A DNA stretch of 10,180 bases from an uncultured Bacteroidales bacterium (lineage in GTDB: Bacteria; Bacteroidota; Bacteroidia; Bacteroidales; F082): NCBI GenBank assembly GCA_937896505.1, contig CALBNP010000129.1, forward strand, positions 1 through 10,180, given 5' to 3'. Each line of letters begins with the position of its first letter. Position 1 is the first letter of the stretch. Below, one piece after another: positions 1 to 6,326 of this stretch. Under the pieces are notes generated by a model. It ran no database searches and was not told the DNA's origin. It was given only the letters and a program-made list of their open reading frames with translations. A program made the translations under genes and the position numbers.

Positions 1-1
1 C

Positions 2-100
2 ATCACGATGATGACCATTTCGTGGGTGCTGATTCTGCTTTGGGGCGAAACCGTCTTGAAATGGGTTGGCATCACGCCAGGCTTGTTTTTCCTAAACTAA
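2..100 (+). CDS. C-terminal end of a membrane protein (partial)
   Basis: An open frame enters from the left edge and stops at TAA 98-100, giving 32 residues. They are hydrophobic and aromatic (TISWVLILLW, then a short polar turn and TPGLFFLN), as expected for the last transmembrane helix of an integral membrane protein. No family can be named from so little sequence. It converges with the minus-strand esterase gene, whose stop is only 23 bp away. The other forward frame through this stretch gives charged, His-rich sequence that looks non-coding. Confidence 0.5.
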   Translation: MTMMTISWVLILLWGETVLKWVGITPGLFFLN

Positions 101-123
101 TTTGCCAATTCGCCAAATGAACC

Positions 124-1389
124 TTATTGGATTACGATTTTTTGGCTATAGGTTCTCATTCCGTCGGTGAGCGTAGCAATGTAGAGTCCGCGCTCTAAAC
201 TGATGGTGTAAGTCCCGTTAAGTTGTTGCGAATGCACAAGTTGTCCCATGATGTTGCTGATGCAGACCCAGCCTTGGCCCGAAAGAGTGATTTGTCTTTG
301 GGCGGGATTGGGGAAAATAGCAAAGTTTGTCGGGGTCTCTATGGTGCCATCGGGAACGATGACTTCCAATTCTCTCATTGTGCTGTCGGTTTTCTGGCAT
401 GATTCAACGATGAGTTTCACGGTGTAAGTTCCGCTCTCGGTATATTCGTGAATTGGGCTTTCCTCGTCAGAGAAGTTATTATCGCCAAAGTCCCAAAGGC
501 AATGTGTCGGCCTTGGATAGCTTGTGGCGTTGGCGAACTGGAAAGTGTATTGGTCGTCGGTGTGATAGTCAAAATCGGCATTCAACGAGGGAGAGAAGTC
601 CCAGTTCGTGAGATTTCCAAACACGGTTTGTGAGGCGGCTTTCTGTAGTAAACAGGCCTCGGCCTCGGTGAGGTTGGCAGGGTAGGCTAGGCCTATAGGG
701 CTTTCGCCCCAGAATGTAGCATAGAAGGTACATGCGGTGAGGTAGGTGCCCTGAATCGAAGGATGGCTGCCATCGCCGCTGAAAAGTTCGATGTCGCTGT
801 GCTGGCGGGCATAACGCCAAGCCTCGCCCGCGGGAGCGACACGGCTTTGCAGTTGCTCTGCTATCTTGCAATAGGCGCGTGTCATGGTGTCTTGCATGTG
901 GTCGAAGTCACTGAAGTCGGTGCTGCAATAGATGCCTTCTCCATAGTCTTCGCATTGCTGGCCGCCGTCGCGTCGGCCCCAGGTCATGTAGAAGACGACT
1001 TCGGCGCACGGATTGTATTTCAGTATGCTGTCGCGCAATTGAGTGGCAGCGGGATACATGCTGGCGTATCGGTAGTAGTCGATGGAGGGCATCTGACTCT
1101 GCTCTTGCAGAACCACAAAATCCCAGTCGCCACGCCTAATGAGGTTGAGCGAGGTGCTGTTGCTGACATGTTGGAAATAACAGTAACCACCTGGAGTGTT
1201 GGCTTCATAGTTCATGGTTTTTCCGTTCCCTTCTAGTAAGGCTATGGATGCAATTGTGCCAGGCAAGTCGTTAACGGAAGTGTAGCTATTTCCTAAAAAC
1301 AACACATTGATATTCTGTGCATTGATGGTCTGAAAAACCAAGAGGAAAACTATTGTGAAAAGATGGCTATTGAGAGCGTGAATGTTCAT
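124..1389 (-). CDS. Secreted SGNH-type hydrolase with PKD domain and T9SS sorting domain
   Basis: A 421-residue exported protein. Residues 1-24 are a signal peptide (hydrophobic core FTIVFLLVF, likely cleavage after INA before Gln25). Residues 27-235 look like an SGNH/GDSL esterase-lipase fold: NVLFLGNSYT carries the candidate nucleophile Ser35, and GDGSHPS near the end of the domain carries candidate Asp206 and His209. Residues 270-345 are a PKD-like Ig domain with the hallmark WDFGD at 299-303. Residues 353-421 match a type A T9SS C-terminal domain (FPNP at 359-362, ending in a KIVIQ strand), so export through the type IX system and surface attachment or release is inferred. Substrate is unknown; carbohydrate or acyl-ester deacylation is a guess from the fold. 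It is divergent from rarA, with a -7-type box upstream. Confidence 0.85.
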   Translation of the reverse strand: MNIHALNSHLFTIVFLLVFQTINAQNINVLFLGNSYTSVNDLPGTIASIALLEGNGKTMNYEANTPGGYCYFQHVSNSTSLNLIRRGDWDFVVLQEQSQMPSIDYYRYASMYPAATQLRDSILKYNPCAEVVFYMTWGRRDGGQQCEDYGEGIYCSTDFSDFDHMQDTMTRAYCKIAEQLQSRVAPAGEAWRYARQHSDIELFSGDGSHPSIQGTYLTACTFYATFWGESPIGLAYPANLTEAEACLLQKAASQTVFGNLTNWDFSPSLNADFDYHTDDQYTFQFANATSYPRPTHCLWDFGDNNFSDEESPIHEYTESGTYTVKLIVESCQKTDSTMRELEVIVPDGTIETPTNFAIFPNPAQRQITLSGQGWVCISNIMGQLVHSQQLNGTYTISLERGLYIATLTDGMRTYSQKIVIQ

Positions 1390-1409
1390 TGTGTGGTGGT
1401 TTGAAAAAG

Positions 1410-1417
1410 CAAAAATA
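1410..1417 (-). promoter_or_regulatory. Putative Bacteroidetes -7 box for the esterase gene
   Basis: Read on the minus strand this is TATTTTTG, an exact match to the Bacteroidetes -7 consensus TAnnTTTG, 20 bp upstream of the ATG at 1389. No convincing -33 TTTG is seen, so the call rests on one box and its position. Confidence 0.4.
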
Positions 1418-1460
1418 AGAACTAATTCTGCTTCTTTTCCTTGAAAACGAAATTATTGAT

Positions 1461-1468
1461 TATTTTTG
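1461..1468 (+). promoter_or_regulatory. Putative Bacteroidetes promoter for rarA
   Basis: TATTTTTG matches the -7 consensus TAnnTTTG, with a TTG at 1441-1443 placed 17 bp upstream as a possible -33 element. It lies 41 bp before the ATG at 1510, which argues that the in-frame TTG at 1441 is part of the promoter and not a start codon. Confidence 0.5.
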
Positions 1469-1509
1469 CAGCATTACAAGCATTAAAAGACATCTTCATT
1501 TCATTTACG

Positions 1510-2793
1510 ATGAAACCATCTGCACCTTTAGCTGAACGCCTTCGCCCGGCAAGTCTTGACGACTATATTGGTCAGAAACATATCATTGGCGACAATGCTG
1601 TGCTGCGTCGTGCCATCGAGAGCGGTCGAGTGCCTTCCATCATTTTCTGGGGACCTCCGGGCGTGGGCAAGACCACTTTGGCATACATCATCTCGAAACA
1701 AGTGCAACGCCAGTTCTATCAGCTCAGTGCCGTAAGCAGCGGAGTGAAGGATGTGCGAGATGTCATCGACCGTGCGCGTATGTTGCCCGAAGCCCCCATC
1801 TTGTTCATTGATGAGATTCATCGTTTCAGCAAGTCGCAACAAGATTCGTTATTGGGCGCGGTGGAGAAAGGCATCGTCACCCTTATTGGCGCAACCACCG
1901 AAAACCCGAGCTTTGAAGTCATCTCGCCTTTGCTCTCGCGTTGCCAGGTGTATGTGCTTAAATCGTTGGAAAAAAACGATTTGGCAATACTTCTCGATAA
2001 GGCGGTGAAGGCTTTAGAGGCTGATTTCGGAAAGAAAATCACTATTCAGGAACCTGAAGCACTGATGAAAATCAGCGGCGGTGACGGCCGTAAACTGCTC
2101 AATGCCGTTGATTTGGTGGTCACTTCGCTTGACGATATGCAACCTAATGCAACCGAACTCATCGTTACAAATGATTTCACAACGCAGTGCATCCAAAGCA
2201 ACCTCGTGAAATACGATAAGTTGGGCGAGATGCACTACGATGTCATTTCGGCTTTCATCAAGTCGGTGCGTGGCAGCGATCCCAATGCGGCGGTCTATTA
2301 TCTTGCCCGCATGATTGAGGCTGGCGAAGACCCGCTTTTCATTGCGCGGCGTCTGCTCATCTTGGCTTCCGAAGACATAGGCAATGCCAATCCCAATGCC
2401 TTGCTTTTGGCCAACACTTGCTTTGATGCTGTCAATAAAATTGGTTGGCCCGAGAGCCGCATCATCCTTTCGCAAACTGTGACTTATCTCGCTTCGTCGG
2501 CGAAGAGTAATGCTGCCGTGGCTGCTATCGATGCGGCACAGAATTTGGTGCGTCAAACCGGCGATTTGCCCGTGCCACTTTATTTGCGCAATGCACCCAC
2601 GCAGTTGATGAAAGATCTTGGTTATAGCGATGGCTACAAGTACGCACATGCCTATGAAGGCAATTTCGTGGAACAGGAGTTTATGCCCGCCGAAATTGCC
2701 GGAACCAAGTTATACGATCCGCAAGACAACCCGCGTGAGCGTGAACTGCGCAAGAATTTACGCGATAAGTGGAAGGAAAAGTATGGGTATTAG
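1510..2793 (+). CDS. rarA: Replication-associated recombination protein A (AAA+ ATPase, RarA/MgsA)
   Basis: A 427-residue clamp-loader-like AAA+ ATPase of the RarA/MgsA/WRNIP1 family, which acts at stalled or gapped replication forks in the cytoplasm. The start was chosen at ATG 1510, so the protein begins MKPSAPLAERLRP, the usual N-terminus of the family. The frame is open back to a TTG at 1441, but that adds 23 atypical residues overlapping a promoter-like sequence. Visible motifs: Walker A GPPGVGKTT at 48-56, Walker B ILFIDEIHRF with Asp101/Glu102, sensor 1 GATTENP at 127-133, and an arginine finger in SPLLSRC (Arg144). The C-terminal half (RGSDPNAAVYYLARMIEAGEDP onward) is the family's helical tetramerisation region and is complete. 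It looks monocistronic, followed by a repeat-bearing gap. Confidence 0.95.
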   Translation: MKPSAPLAERLRPASLDDYIGQKHIIGDNAVLRRAIESGRVPSIIFWGPPGVGKTTLAYIISKQVQRQFYQLSAVSSGVKDVRDVIDRARMLPEAPILFIDEIHRFSKSQQDSLLGAVEKGIVTLIGATTENPSFEVISPLLSRCQVYVLKSLEKNDLAILLDKAVKALEADFGKKITIQEPEALMKISGGDGRKLLNAVDLVVTSLDDMQPNATELIVTNDFTTQCIQSNLVKYDKLGEMHYDVISAFIKSVRGSDPNAAVYYLARMIEAGEDPLFIARRLLILASEDIGNANPNALLLANTCFDAVNKIGWPESRIILSQTVTYLASSAKSNAAVAAIDAAQNLVRQTGDLPVPLYLRNAPTQLMKDLGYSDGYKYAHAYEGNFVEQEFMPAEIAGTKLYDPQDNPRERELRKNLRDKWKEKYGY

Positions 2794-2801
2794 TTTAGGG
2801 T

Positions 2802-2826
2802 AGAGACGTCGATTTATCGCGTCTCT
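2802..2826. repeat. Palindromic hairpin, dispersed-repeat type (AGAGACG...CGTCTCT)
   Basis: AGAGACG at 2802-2808 pairs perfectly with CGTCTCT at 2820-2826, and an inner CGAT/ATCG pair (2810-2813, 2816-2819) extends the stem with a single bulged T. It starts 8 bp after the rarA stop. There is no T-tract after it, so it is a poor intrinsic terminator. GTAGAGACG-type palindromes are, as I remember, common dispersed intergenic repeats in Bacteroidetes and cyanobacteria; membership is inferred. Confidence 0.55.
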
Positions 2827-2854
2827 GTGTGAAAATAACGGTTTACGGTCCAAA

Positions 2855-2880
2855 GGCGACTGAGCGGAGCCGAAGCCGCC
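2855..2880. repeat. GC-rich imperfect palindrome, REP-like
   Basis: GGCGACT at 2855-2861 pairs with AGCCGCC at 2874-2880 with one mismatch, around a loop that itself holds CGG-AG-CCG. The loop sequence GAGCGGAG resembles the dispersed 'gactgagcggagtcgaag' repeats I recall from Bacteroidetes genomes. It lies 23 bp upstream of the EcsC-like gene. Confidence 0.45.
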
Positions 2881-2903
2881 CAACATAAAGTCAGAAAATT
2901 CAA

Positions 2904-3644
2904 ATGAGTGAAGAGAAACAAGAAAAACAAGAAAAGAGCATAAGCCTTTGGAACAAGGTGCTTTCAACGAGTGTCAATCTGCCTTTGGTGAAGGTCGATC
3001 GCGATGAGTTCCTGACCAAGGAACTGTCGAAATTCTGTACCCCGATGGAAGTCATCACGGCCTTGAACGACTCGCCGCTGAAGGTGTTGAGCAAGAAGGA
3101 AATCGACAAGCTCGCCAACCAGTGCATCAGCTATCACTTGACCATGGTTTGCGGCACATCCGCCTTGATGGGGCTGCCGGGCGGCTGGTGGATGGCGGGA
3201 ACCATTCCTACCGACATCACGCAATTCTACGGTCACATCCTCGCCTTGATGCAAAAGCTCATTTACCTTTATGGTTGGCCCGCCTTGACTAATGTCAACA
3301 ACCAATTGGATGACGAATCGCTGAATATCATGACATTGTTTGTCGGTGCCATGATGGGTAACAAGTTGGCTGTCGAGGCTTTGACCAAAGTGGTGACGCA
3401 AGTGTCGAAGAACGCCAGCATCAAGATTTCGGAAACTGTTTTGGCACAATATACCGTAAAGATAGCTCAATGGATTGGCATCAACATGACCAAGGAAGGC
3501 TTCGCCAAAGGTGTGGGGAAGGTGCTGCCTTTGGTGGGGGCGCCCATCTCGGCAACCATCACTTACTATACCTTCCGTCCCATGGCGCGCCGACTGAAAA
3601 AGCATCTTGACGAATTGTATGACATGCGTCACGAAGGCTTATGA
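2904..3644 (+). CDS. EcsC-like protein
   Basis: A 246-residue protein resembling the EcsC family, whose biochemical role is poorly known. The N-terminus is charged and repetitive (EEKQEKQEK). A moderately hydrophobic stretch with Gly, Ala and Pro follows: CGTSALMGLPGGWW at 83-96, then PTDI at 102-105 and LYGW at 122-125. That order, a Gly/Pro-rich LPGGWW followed by a P-x-D-I helix and a YG motif, is what suggests EcsC. A second Gly/Ala-rich segment, KVLPLVGAPISATITY at 206-221, precedes a basic C-terminus. There is no signal peptide; peripheral membrane association is possible. The gene ends in an ATGA overlap with the vsr start, so the two are probably translated together. The functional link is not obvious. 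Confidence 0.65.
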   Translation: MSEEKQEKQEKSISLWNKVLSTSVNLPLVKVDRDEFLTKELSKFCTPMEVITALNDSPLKVLSKKEIDKLANQCISYHLTMVCGTSALMGLPGGWWMAGTIPTDITQFYGHILALMQKLIYLYGWPALTNVNNQLDDESLNIMTLFVGAMMGNKLAVEALTKVVTQVSKNASIKISETVLAQYTVKIAQWIGINMTKEGFAKGVGKVLPLVGAPISATITYYTFRPMARRLKKHLDELYDMRHEGL

Positions 3645-4147
3645 CCGACCGTCTCACACCCGAACAACGCCATGCAGTGATGGCGGCCATCCACGGCAAA
3701 GGCACAAAGCCCGAAGTGATAGTGCGCCGTTTCCTGTGGCATCGTGGCTATCGTTATCGTCTCAACCACAAGTTTTTGCCCGGCAAACCCGATGTGGTGT
3801 TGCGTAAATACCGCACCTGTATCTTCATCAATGGCTGTTTCTGGCATGGTCACGAAGGGTGCAAACTTTACTCTGTTCCGAAGACTAACACTGAGTTTTG
3901 GCAAAAGAAAGTTCAGCGGAACAAGGAACGCGATGCCAAAGTACTGAAACAGATAACGGAAATGGGGTGGCATAGCATCGTTATCTGGGAATGCCAACTG
4001 AAACCTAACTGCCGAGAGACTACACTCCAATATCTCGATTACACCCTTAACCTTTTCTTTCTCCGCGACCAACACCGAGTGGTAGATTATGAAATAGGGG
4101 AGGGATACGTTACTGAGGCGGCAGAAGATATTATGCCGTTTGAGTGA
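3641..4147 (+). CDS. vsr: Very short patch repair (Vsr) mismatch endonuclease
   Basis: A 168-residue Vsr endonuclease. In E. coli this enzyme nicks 5' of the T in T:G mismatches left by deamination of 5-methylcytosine. Sequence support is strong: the N-terminal RHAVMAAIHGKGTKPE block, LPGKPDVV with catalytic Asp51, and NGCFWHGHEGC with Cys66, His69, His71 and Cys74, plus Cys118 in IVIWEC. These sit at or within one residue of the E. coli catalytic and zinc-ligand positions. TEFWQKKVQRNKERD is also typical. Length is close to the usual 140-160 residues, with a short extra tail. It overlaps the EcsC-like gene by 4 bp (ATGA). Vsr is usually beside a cytosine-5 methyltransferase (Dcm-like), and none lies in this window on either side. 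Confidence 0.95.
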   Translation: MTDRLTPEQRHAVMAAIHGKGTKPEVIVRRFLWHRGYRYRLNHKFLPGKPDVVLRKYRTCIFINGCFWHGHEGCKLYSVPKTNTEFWQKKVQRNKERDAKVLKQITEMGWHSIVIWECQLKPNCRETTLQYLDYTLNLFFLRDQHRVVDYEIGEGYVTEAAEDIMPFE

Positions 4148-4163
4148 GTGTTATGTAAAAGAA

Positions 4164-4196
4164 AAACCCTAACTGATTGGAAATCAATTAGGGTTT
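4164..4196. terminator. Strong bidirectional hairpin terminator after vsr
   Basis: Positions 4164-4177 pair with 4183-4196 over 14 positions with one C/A mismatch, around the loop TGGAA. The stem has an AAACCCTAA foot, so a T-run follows the stem on either strand. It lies 16 bp after the vsr stop. It could serve vsr on the plus strand and a former minus-strand tRNA on the other. Confidence 0.75.
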
Positions 4197-4208
4197 GAAA
4201 TGTTGGGG

Positions 4209-4225
4209 TAGCCCATAGCGGAATC
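4209..4225 (-). other. tRNA 3'-end fragment, putative attL of the integrated element
   Basis: Read on the minus strand this is GATTCCGCTATGGGCTA. It can be laid onto tRNA positions 57-73: T-loop GATT, T-stem CCGCT, acceptor strand ATGGGCT, discriminator A. An acceptor starting RGCCCAT would pair with it, which fits Bacteroidetes tRNA-Glu as I remember it (GGCCCAT...). Upstream of position 57 the match stops: the next base should complete TTCGATT but reads ATGATT. So only the 3' end is present. A 3' tRNA fragment immediately before an integrase gene is the classic left junction of a tRNA-targeted element. Exact ends of the duplicated core are unknown. Confidence 0.55.
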
Positions 4226-4232
4226 ATAAACC

Positions 4233-4325
4233 TTATTACGCTGAAATAGTTTTATTATTTAATATCATTGATATTCAATTAAATATCCGACAAATTATTA
4301 AATCTGATAATAGAATTATTACGCT
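4233..4325 (+). repeat. Spaced direct repeats TTATTACGCT with a nearby palindrome
   Basis: TTATTACGCT occurs at 4233-4242 and again at 4316-4325, 83 bp apart. Between them AATATC-att-GATATT (4261-4275) forms a perfect inverted repeat. All lie between the putative att core and the integrase gene, where recombinase arm sites and HTH-protein sites are usually found. The function is inferred from position only. The remaining AT-rich sequence here holds no gene I can support. Confidence 0.4.
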
Positions 4326-4337
4326 ATATTGCATTTC

Positions 4338-4368
4338 TTTCGGGCATTTTTACTATTTTTGCCCGAAA
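4338..4368 (+). promoter_or_regulatory. Integrase promoter with -7 box inside an inverted repeat
   Basis: TATTTTTG at 4354-4361 matches the Bacteroidetes -7 consensus 29 bp before the integrase ATG. It lies between the arms of a perfect 8-bp inverted repeat, TTTCGGGC (4338-4345) and GCCCGAAA (4361-4368), with the last G of the box being the first base of the right arm. The spacer repeats ATTTTT twice. The arrangement suggests an operator for a dimeric repressor, or an RNA hairpin at the transcript start. A TTG at 4329-4331 is a weak -33 candidate. Confidence 0.5.
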
Positions 4369-4390
4369 CTAACACACACACATTTTCATT

Positions 4391-5830
4391 ATGGAACGCA
4401 TTACAATTCTCACCATCGGGACTTTCAAAGACGATGAAAACGATGGCAAAACAAAAAAGTCCACTAAACACACAAAGAAAACGAGTGGCATTGTAAGATT
4501 AAGATTCAGATTCTATGACAGTAAGAAAGCCGATTTCTCTTATAGGAGTGAAATTGTAGCCGACTTAAAGGATTTGGCAAAGTTCAACAATGATGGTACA
4601 CTAAAAGCAGGGACGAAGATTTACGACCCTGTTTTGGTTAAACAGATTGCCAATGAAATTGACGCGATGAAAAGAGCCTATTCAGCAATGAAACAAGGCG
4701 GTTATGACATGACAAGCAAAGTGTTTAATGAAATGGTGTATAGGGAACTTCACCCCGAACAATCTGAGCCAAGCAAAATAGTCACTTTGTTGGAACGCTT
4801 AAACGCTTTCATTGAGGATTCATATAAACAAGGCGTTTGGGGTGAAAGCCGATACTCACTTTATAAACTTGTCGCCAAAGAGGTAGAGCGATTCTTGACC
4901 GTGAAAGGTAGAACCTCCATAACGCCCTCGGATTTCACCCCAAATGATGTAATGGAATATCGCCAATTCATCGTTGATGAATACAAGTATGTGAAGAAAT
5001 GGCCAAAGTTATACGCAAACGAACCCTCAAGGCACATTCCTGATGAACCAAGAAACCAAAACACGGCTGCAACCCGCGTGAAACAATTAAAGTCGTTTTT
5101 CAGTGCTTTGGAAGATGCTGACGAAATCGCAAAGTCACCATTCCGCAAGTTGGGCAAAGATCGTGTAAAGATGGCCACAAAAGAACGCTACGACGAACCT
5201 GTTTTTCTCCATTTTGAGGAGTTTATGGCCGTGATGAATACCGATGTTCCCGAAAGCCACAGAGAAACAAAGGACGCTTTTTTGTTGCAATGTGCCTTTG
5301 GTTGCCGTGTGGCCGACTTTCAGAAACTTTCGATGGCCAATGTTGGCGTGGATAAAAACGGCATTCCATACATACATTATTTGCCGAATAAGACGAAAAA
5401 AGAGCAGCGCGACAATTCCGAAATCGAGACCCCGATAATCCGTTACGCTTTGGATATTGTAAAGAAATACAAGTTTGATTTCCACATTCTCCACTATGTG
5501 AGCGGGGAATGGGGGTACAATGCCAAAATCAAACAATTGTTGCAGATGTGCAAGATTGATAGGGAATGCAATGTTTACAGCGAGGAAATAGAGGATAACG
5601 AGTATAAACCTTTGTATGAGTTGGCCAGTAGTAAACTTTGCAGGAAAACCCATGTTGATATTATGAATAAAGCGCAAGTCAATCTTTATGCGGCTGGACT
5701 TCATCGAATTGGGTCTGATGCCGTAAACAGATACACGAAACTTGAATTGTCCGATAAATTCAAACTGATGTGTTTTGCCTTTGGGCAACCTGAGTACAAA
5801 GTGGATAAATCGTTGAATGTAATTGATTGA
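4391..5830 (+). CDS. Tyrosine recombinase / site-specific integrase
   Basis: A 479-residue site-specific recombinase that probably integrates and excises this element. Residues 1-125 form a basic N-terminal region (KTKKSTKHTKK at 20-30) likely to bind arm sites. Residues 130-260 look like the SAM-like core-binding domain. The catalytic domain starts near 270: FLLQCAFGCRVADFQKLS holds the first Arg (306), LPNKTKK the candidate beta-hairpin Lys (334-337), SKLCRKTHVD the second Arg (418) and AVNRYTKLE the nucleophile Tyr448. The box II His of HxxR is replaced by Lys415, and the usual LGH is LHR (438-439), so this is a divergent Bacteroidales-type branch. The gene has its own promoter and terminator and lies right after the putative attL, as expected for tRNA-targeted integrases. 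Confidence 0.88.
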   Translation: MERITILTIGTFKDDENDGKTKKSTKHTKKTSGIVRLRFRFYDSKKADFSYRSEIVADLKDLAKFNNDGTLKAGTKIYDPVLVKQIANEIDAMKRAYSAMKQGGYDMTSKVFNEMVYRELHPEQSEPSKIVTLLERLNAFIEDSYKQGVWGESRYSLYKLVAKEVERFLTVKGRTSITPSDFTPNDVMEYRQFIVDEYKYVKKWPKLYANEPSRHIPDEPRNQNTAATRVKQLKSFFSALEDADEIAKSPFRKLGKDRVKMATKERYDEPVFLHFEEFMAVMNTDVPESHRETKDAFLLQCAFGCRVADFQKLSMANVGVDKNGIPYIHYLPNKTKKEQRDNSEIETPIIRYALDIVKKYKFDFHILHYVSGEWGYNAKIKQLLQMCKIDRECNVYSEEIEDNEYKPLYELASSKLCRKTHVDIMNKAQVNLYAAGLHRIGSDAVNRYTKLELSDKFKLMCFAFGQPEYKVDKSLNVID

Positions 5831-5881
5831 AGTTTTATGAGAAAAATGGATTATTTGGACACGTCTAAGTTTGCATATTTC

Positions 5882-5928
5882 ACCATGGGAAATGGTAAAC
5901 GCGGTATTAAAGGCCGCGTTTCTTTTTA
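5882..5928 (+). terminator. Rho-independent terminator after the integrase
   Basis: AAACGCGG (5897-5904) pairs perfectly with CCGCGTTT (5914-5921) around a 9-nt loop, followed by CTTTTTATT. A small hairpin ACCAT (5882-5886)/ATGGT (5892-5896) abuts it directly on the left. The main stem and T-run make a good intrinsic terminator and separate the integrase from the downstream genes. Confidence 0.85.
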
Positions 5929-5948
5929 TTGAAAAGATAAACTATAAG

Positions 5949-5985
5949 TTGAAAAAAGGTTGAAAAAGGGTTGAAGAGGTTGATT
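5949..5985 (+). repeat. Tandem purine-rich repeats upstream of the HTH gene
   Basis: Three head-to-tail units, TTGAAAAAAGG (5949-5959), TTGAAAAAGGG (5960-5970) and TTGAAGAGG (5971-5979), are followed by a partial fourth, TTGATT. The first two are 11 bp, about one helical turn. They lie 27-63 bp upstream of the -7-type box of the HTH gene, so protein-binding iterons or an operator are plausible. Confidence 0.55.
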
Positions 5986-6011
5986 ATTTAATATGCTATA
6001 TTTCATTATAT

Positions 6012-6019
6012 TACTTTTG
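6012..6019 (+). promoter_or_regulatory. Putative -7 box for the HTH-318-primase gene group
   Basis: TACTTTTG matches TAnnTTTG and is 28 bp upstream of the ATG at 6048. No clear -33 box is seen. Since no terminator-like hairpin was noticed between 6048 and 9790, this promoter may drive the whole replication module. Confidence 0.5.
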
Positions 6020-6047
6020 CATCAAATTTCATTAAAACAACAAAGAC

Positions 6048-6326
6048 ATGTTTAAGCAACCCACAACCCAACAGGCGGTTATTTCAATCCAGATGACCCC
6101 TGAACAATTCGAGAGAATAGAGAAAATGTTTGATTTAATTGCGGAGCGCACCAAACCCAAAGAAGAAAAGTATTTGACCATCAAACAAGTGGCGGAGCTG
6201 TTAGGAGTGACAGAACCGACACTTTGGAGATGGAACAAAGAGGGGATTCTTAAAAGGGTGAAAGTGGGCAACAAGGTCCGCTATAAAGAAAGCGATGTTA
6301 ACAAGGTATTGGATGAGATGGCATGA
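6048..6326 (+). CDS. Helix-turn-helix DNA-binding protein, excisionase (Xis) type
   Basis: A 92-residue protein. After a 45-residue N-terminal part with a helical stretch (TPEQFERIEKMFDLIAER), residues 50-92 form a MerR-like winged helix of the HTH_17/excisionase kind: YLTIKQVAELLGVTEPTLWRWNKEGILKRVKVGNKVRYKESDV. The recognition helix is TEPTLWRWNKEG and the wing contains KVGNKVRY. Such proteins act as recombination directionality factors or regulators beside tyrosine recombinases. Position just after the integrase and first in the next transcription unit fits either. Its stop overlaps the ATG of a 31-codon ORF by ATGA. A repressor role on the integrase or its own promoter is also possible. 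Confidence 0.85.
   Translation: MFKQPTTQQAVISIQMTPEQFERIEKMFDLIAERTKPKEEKYLTIKQVAELLGVTEPTLWRWNKEGILKRVKVGNKVRYKESDVNKVLDEMA

Noticed and set aside
763..1236. Plus-strand ORF of 157 codons antisense to the esterase gene
   Set aside because: It is a shadow of the minus-strand SGNH-PKD-T9SS gene, which has clear domains over its whole length. The antisense product shows no recognisable motif.
1441..1509. N-terminal extension of rarA starting at TTG 1441
   Set aside because: It adds 23 residues atypical for RarA and overlaps a promoter-like -33/-7 pair (TTG 1441, TATTTTTG 1461). ATG 1510 gives the normal family N-terminus.
2014..2649. Minus-strand ORF of 211 codons within rarA
   Set aside because: It lies antisense to conserved RarA C-terminal sequence and has no domain or plausible start context.
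2964..3632. Minus-strand ORF of 222 codons across the EcsC-like gene
   Set aside because: It is rich in His, Arg and Gln, typical of antisense reading, while the plus strand has conserved-looking EcsC motifs and a coupled downstream gene.
5135..5788. Minus-strand ORF of 217 codons within the integrase
   Set aside because: It is antisense to the recombinase catalytic domain and has no independent motif.
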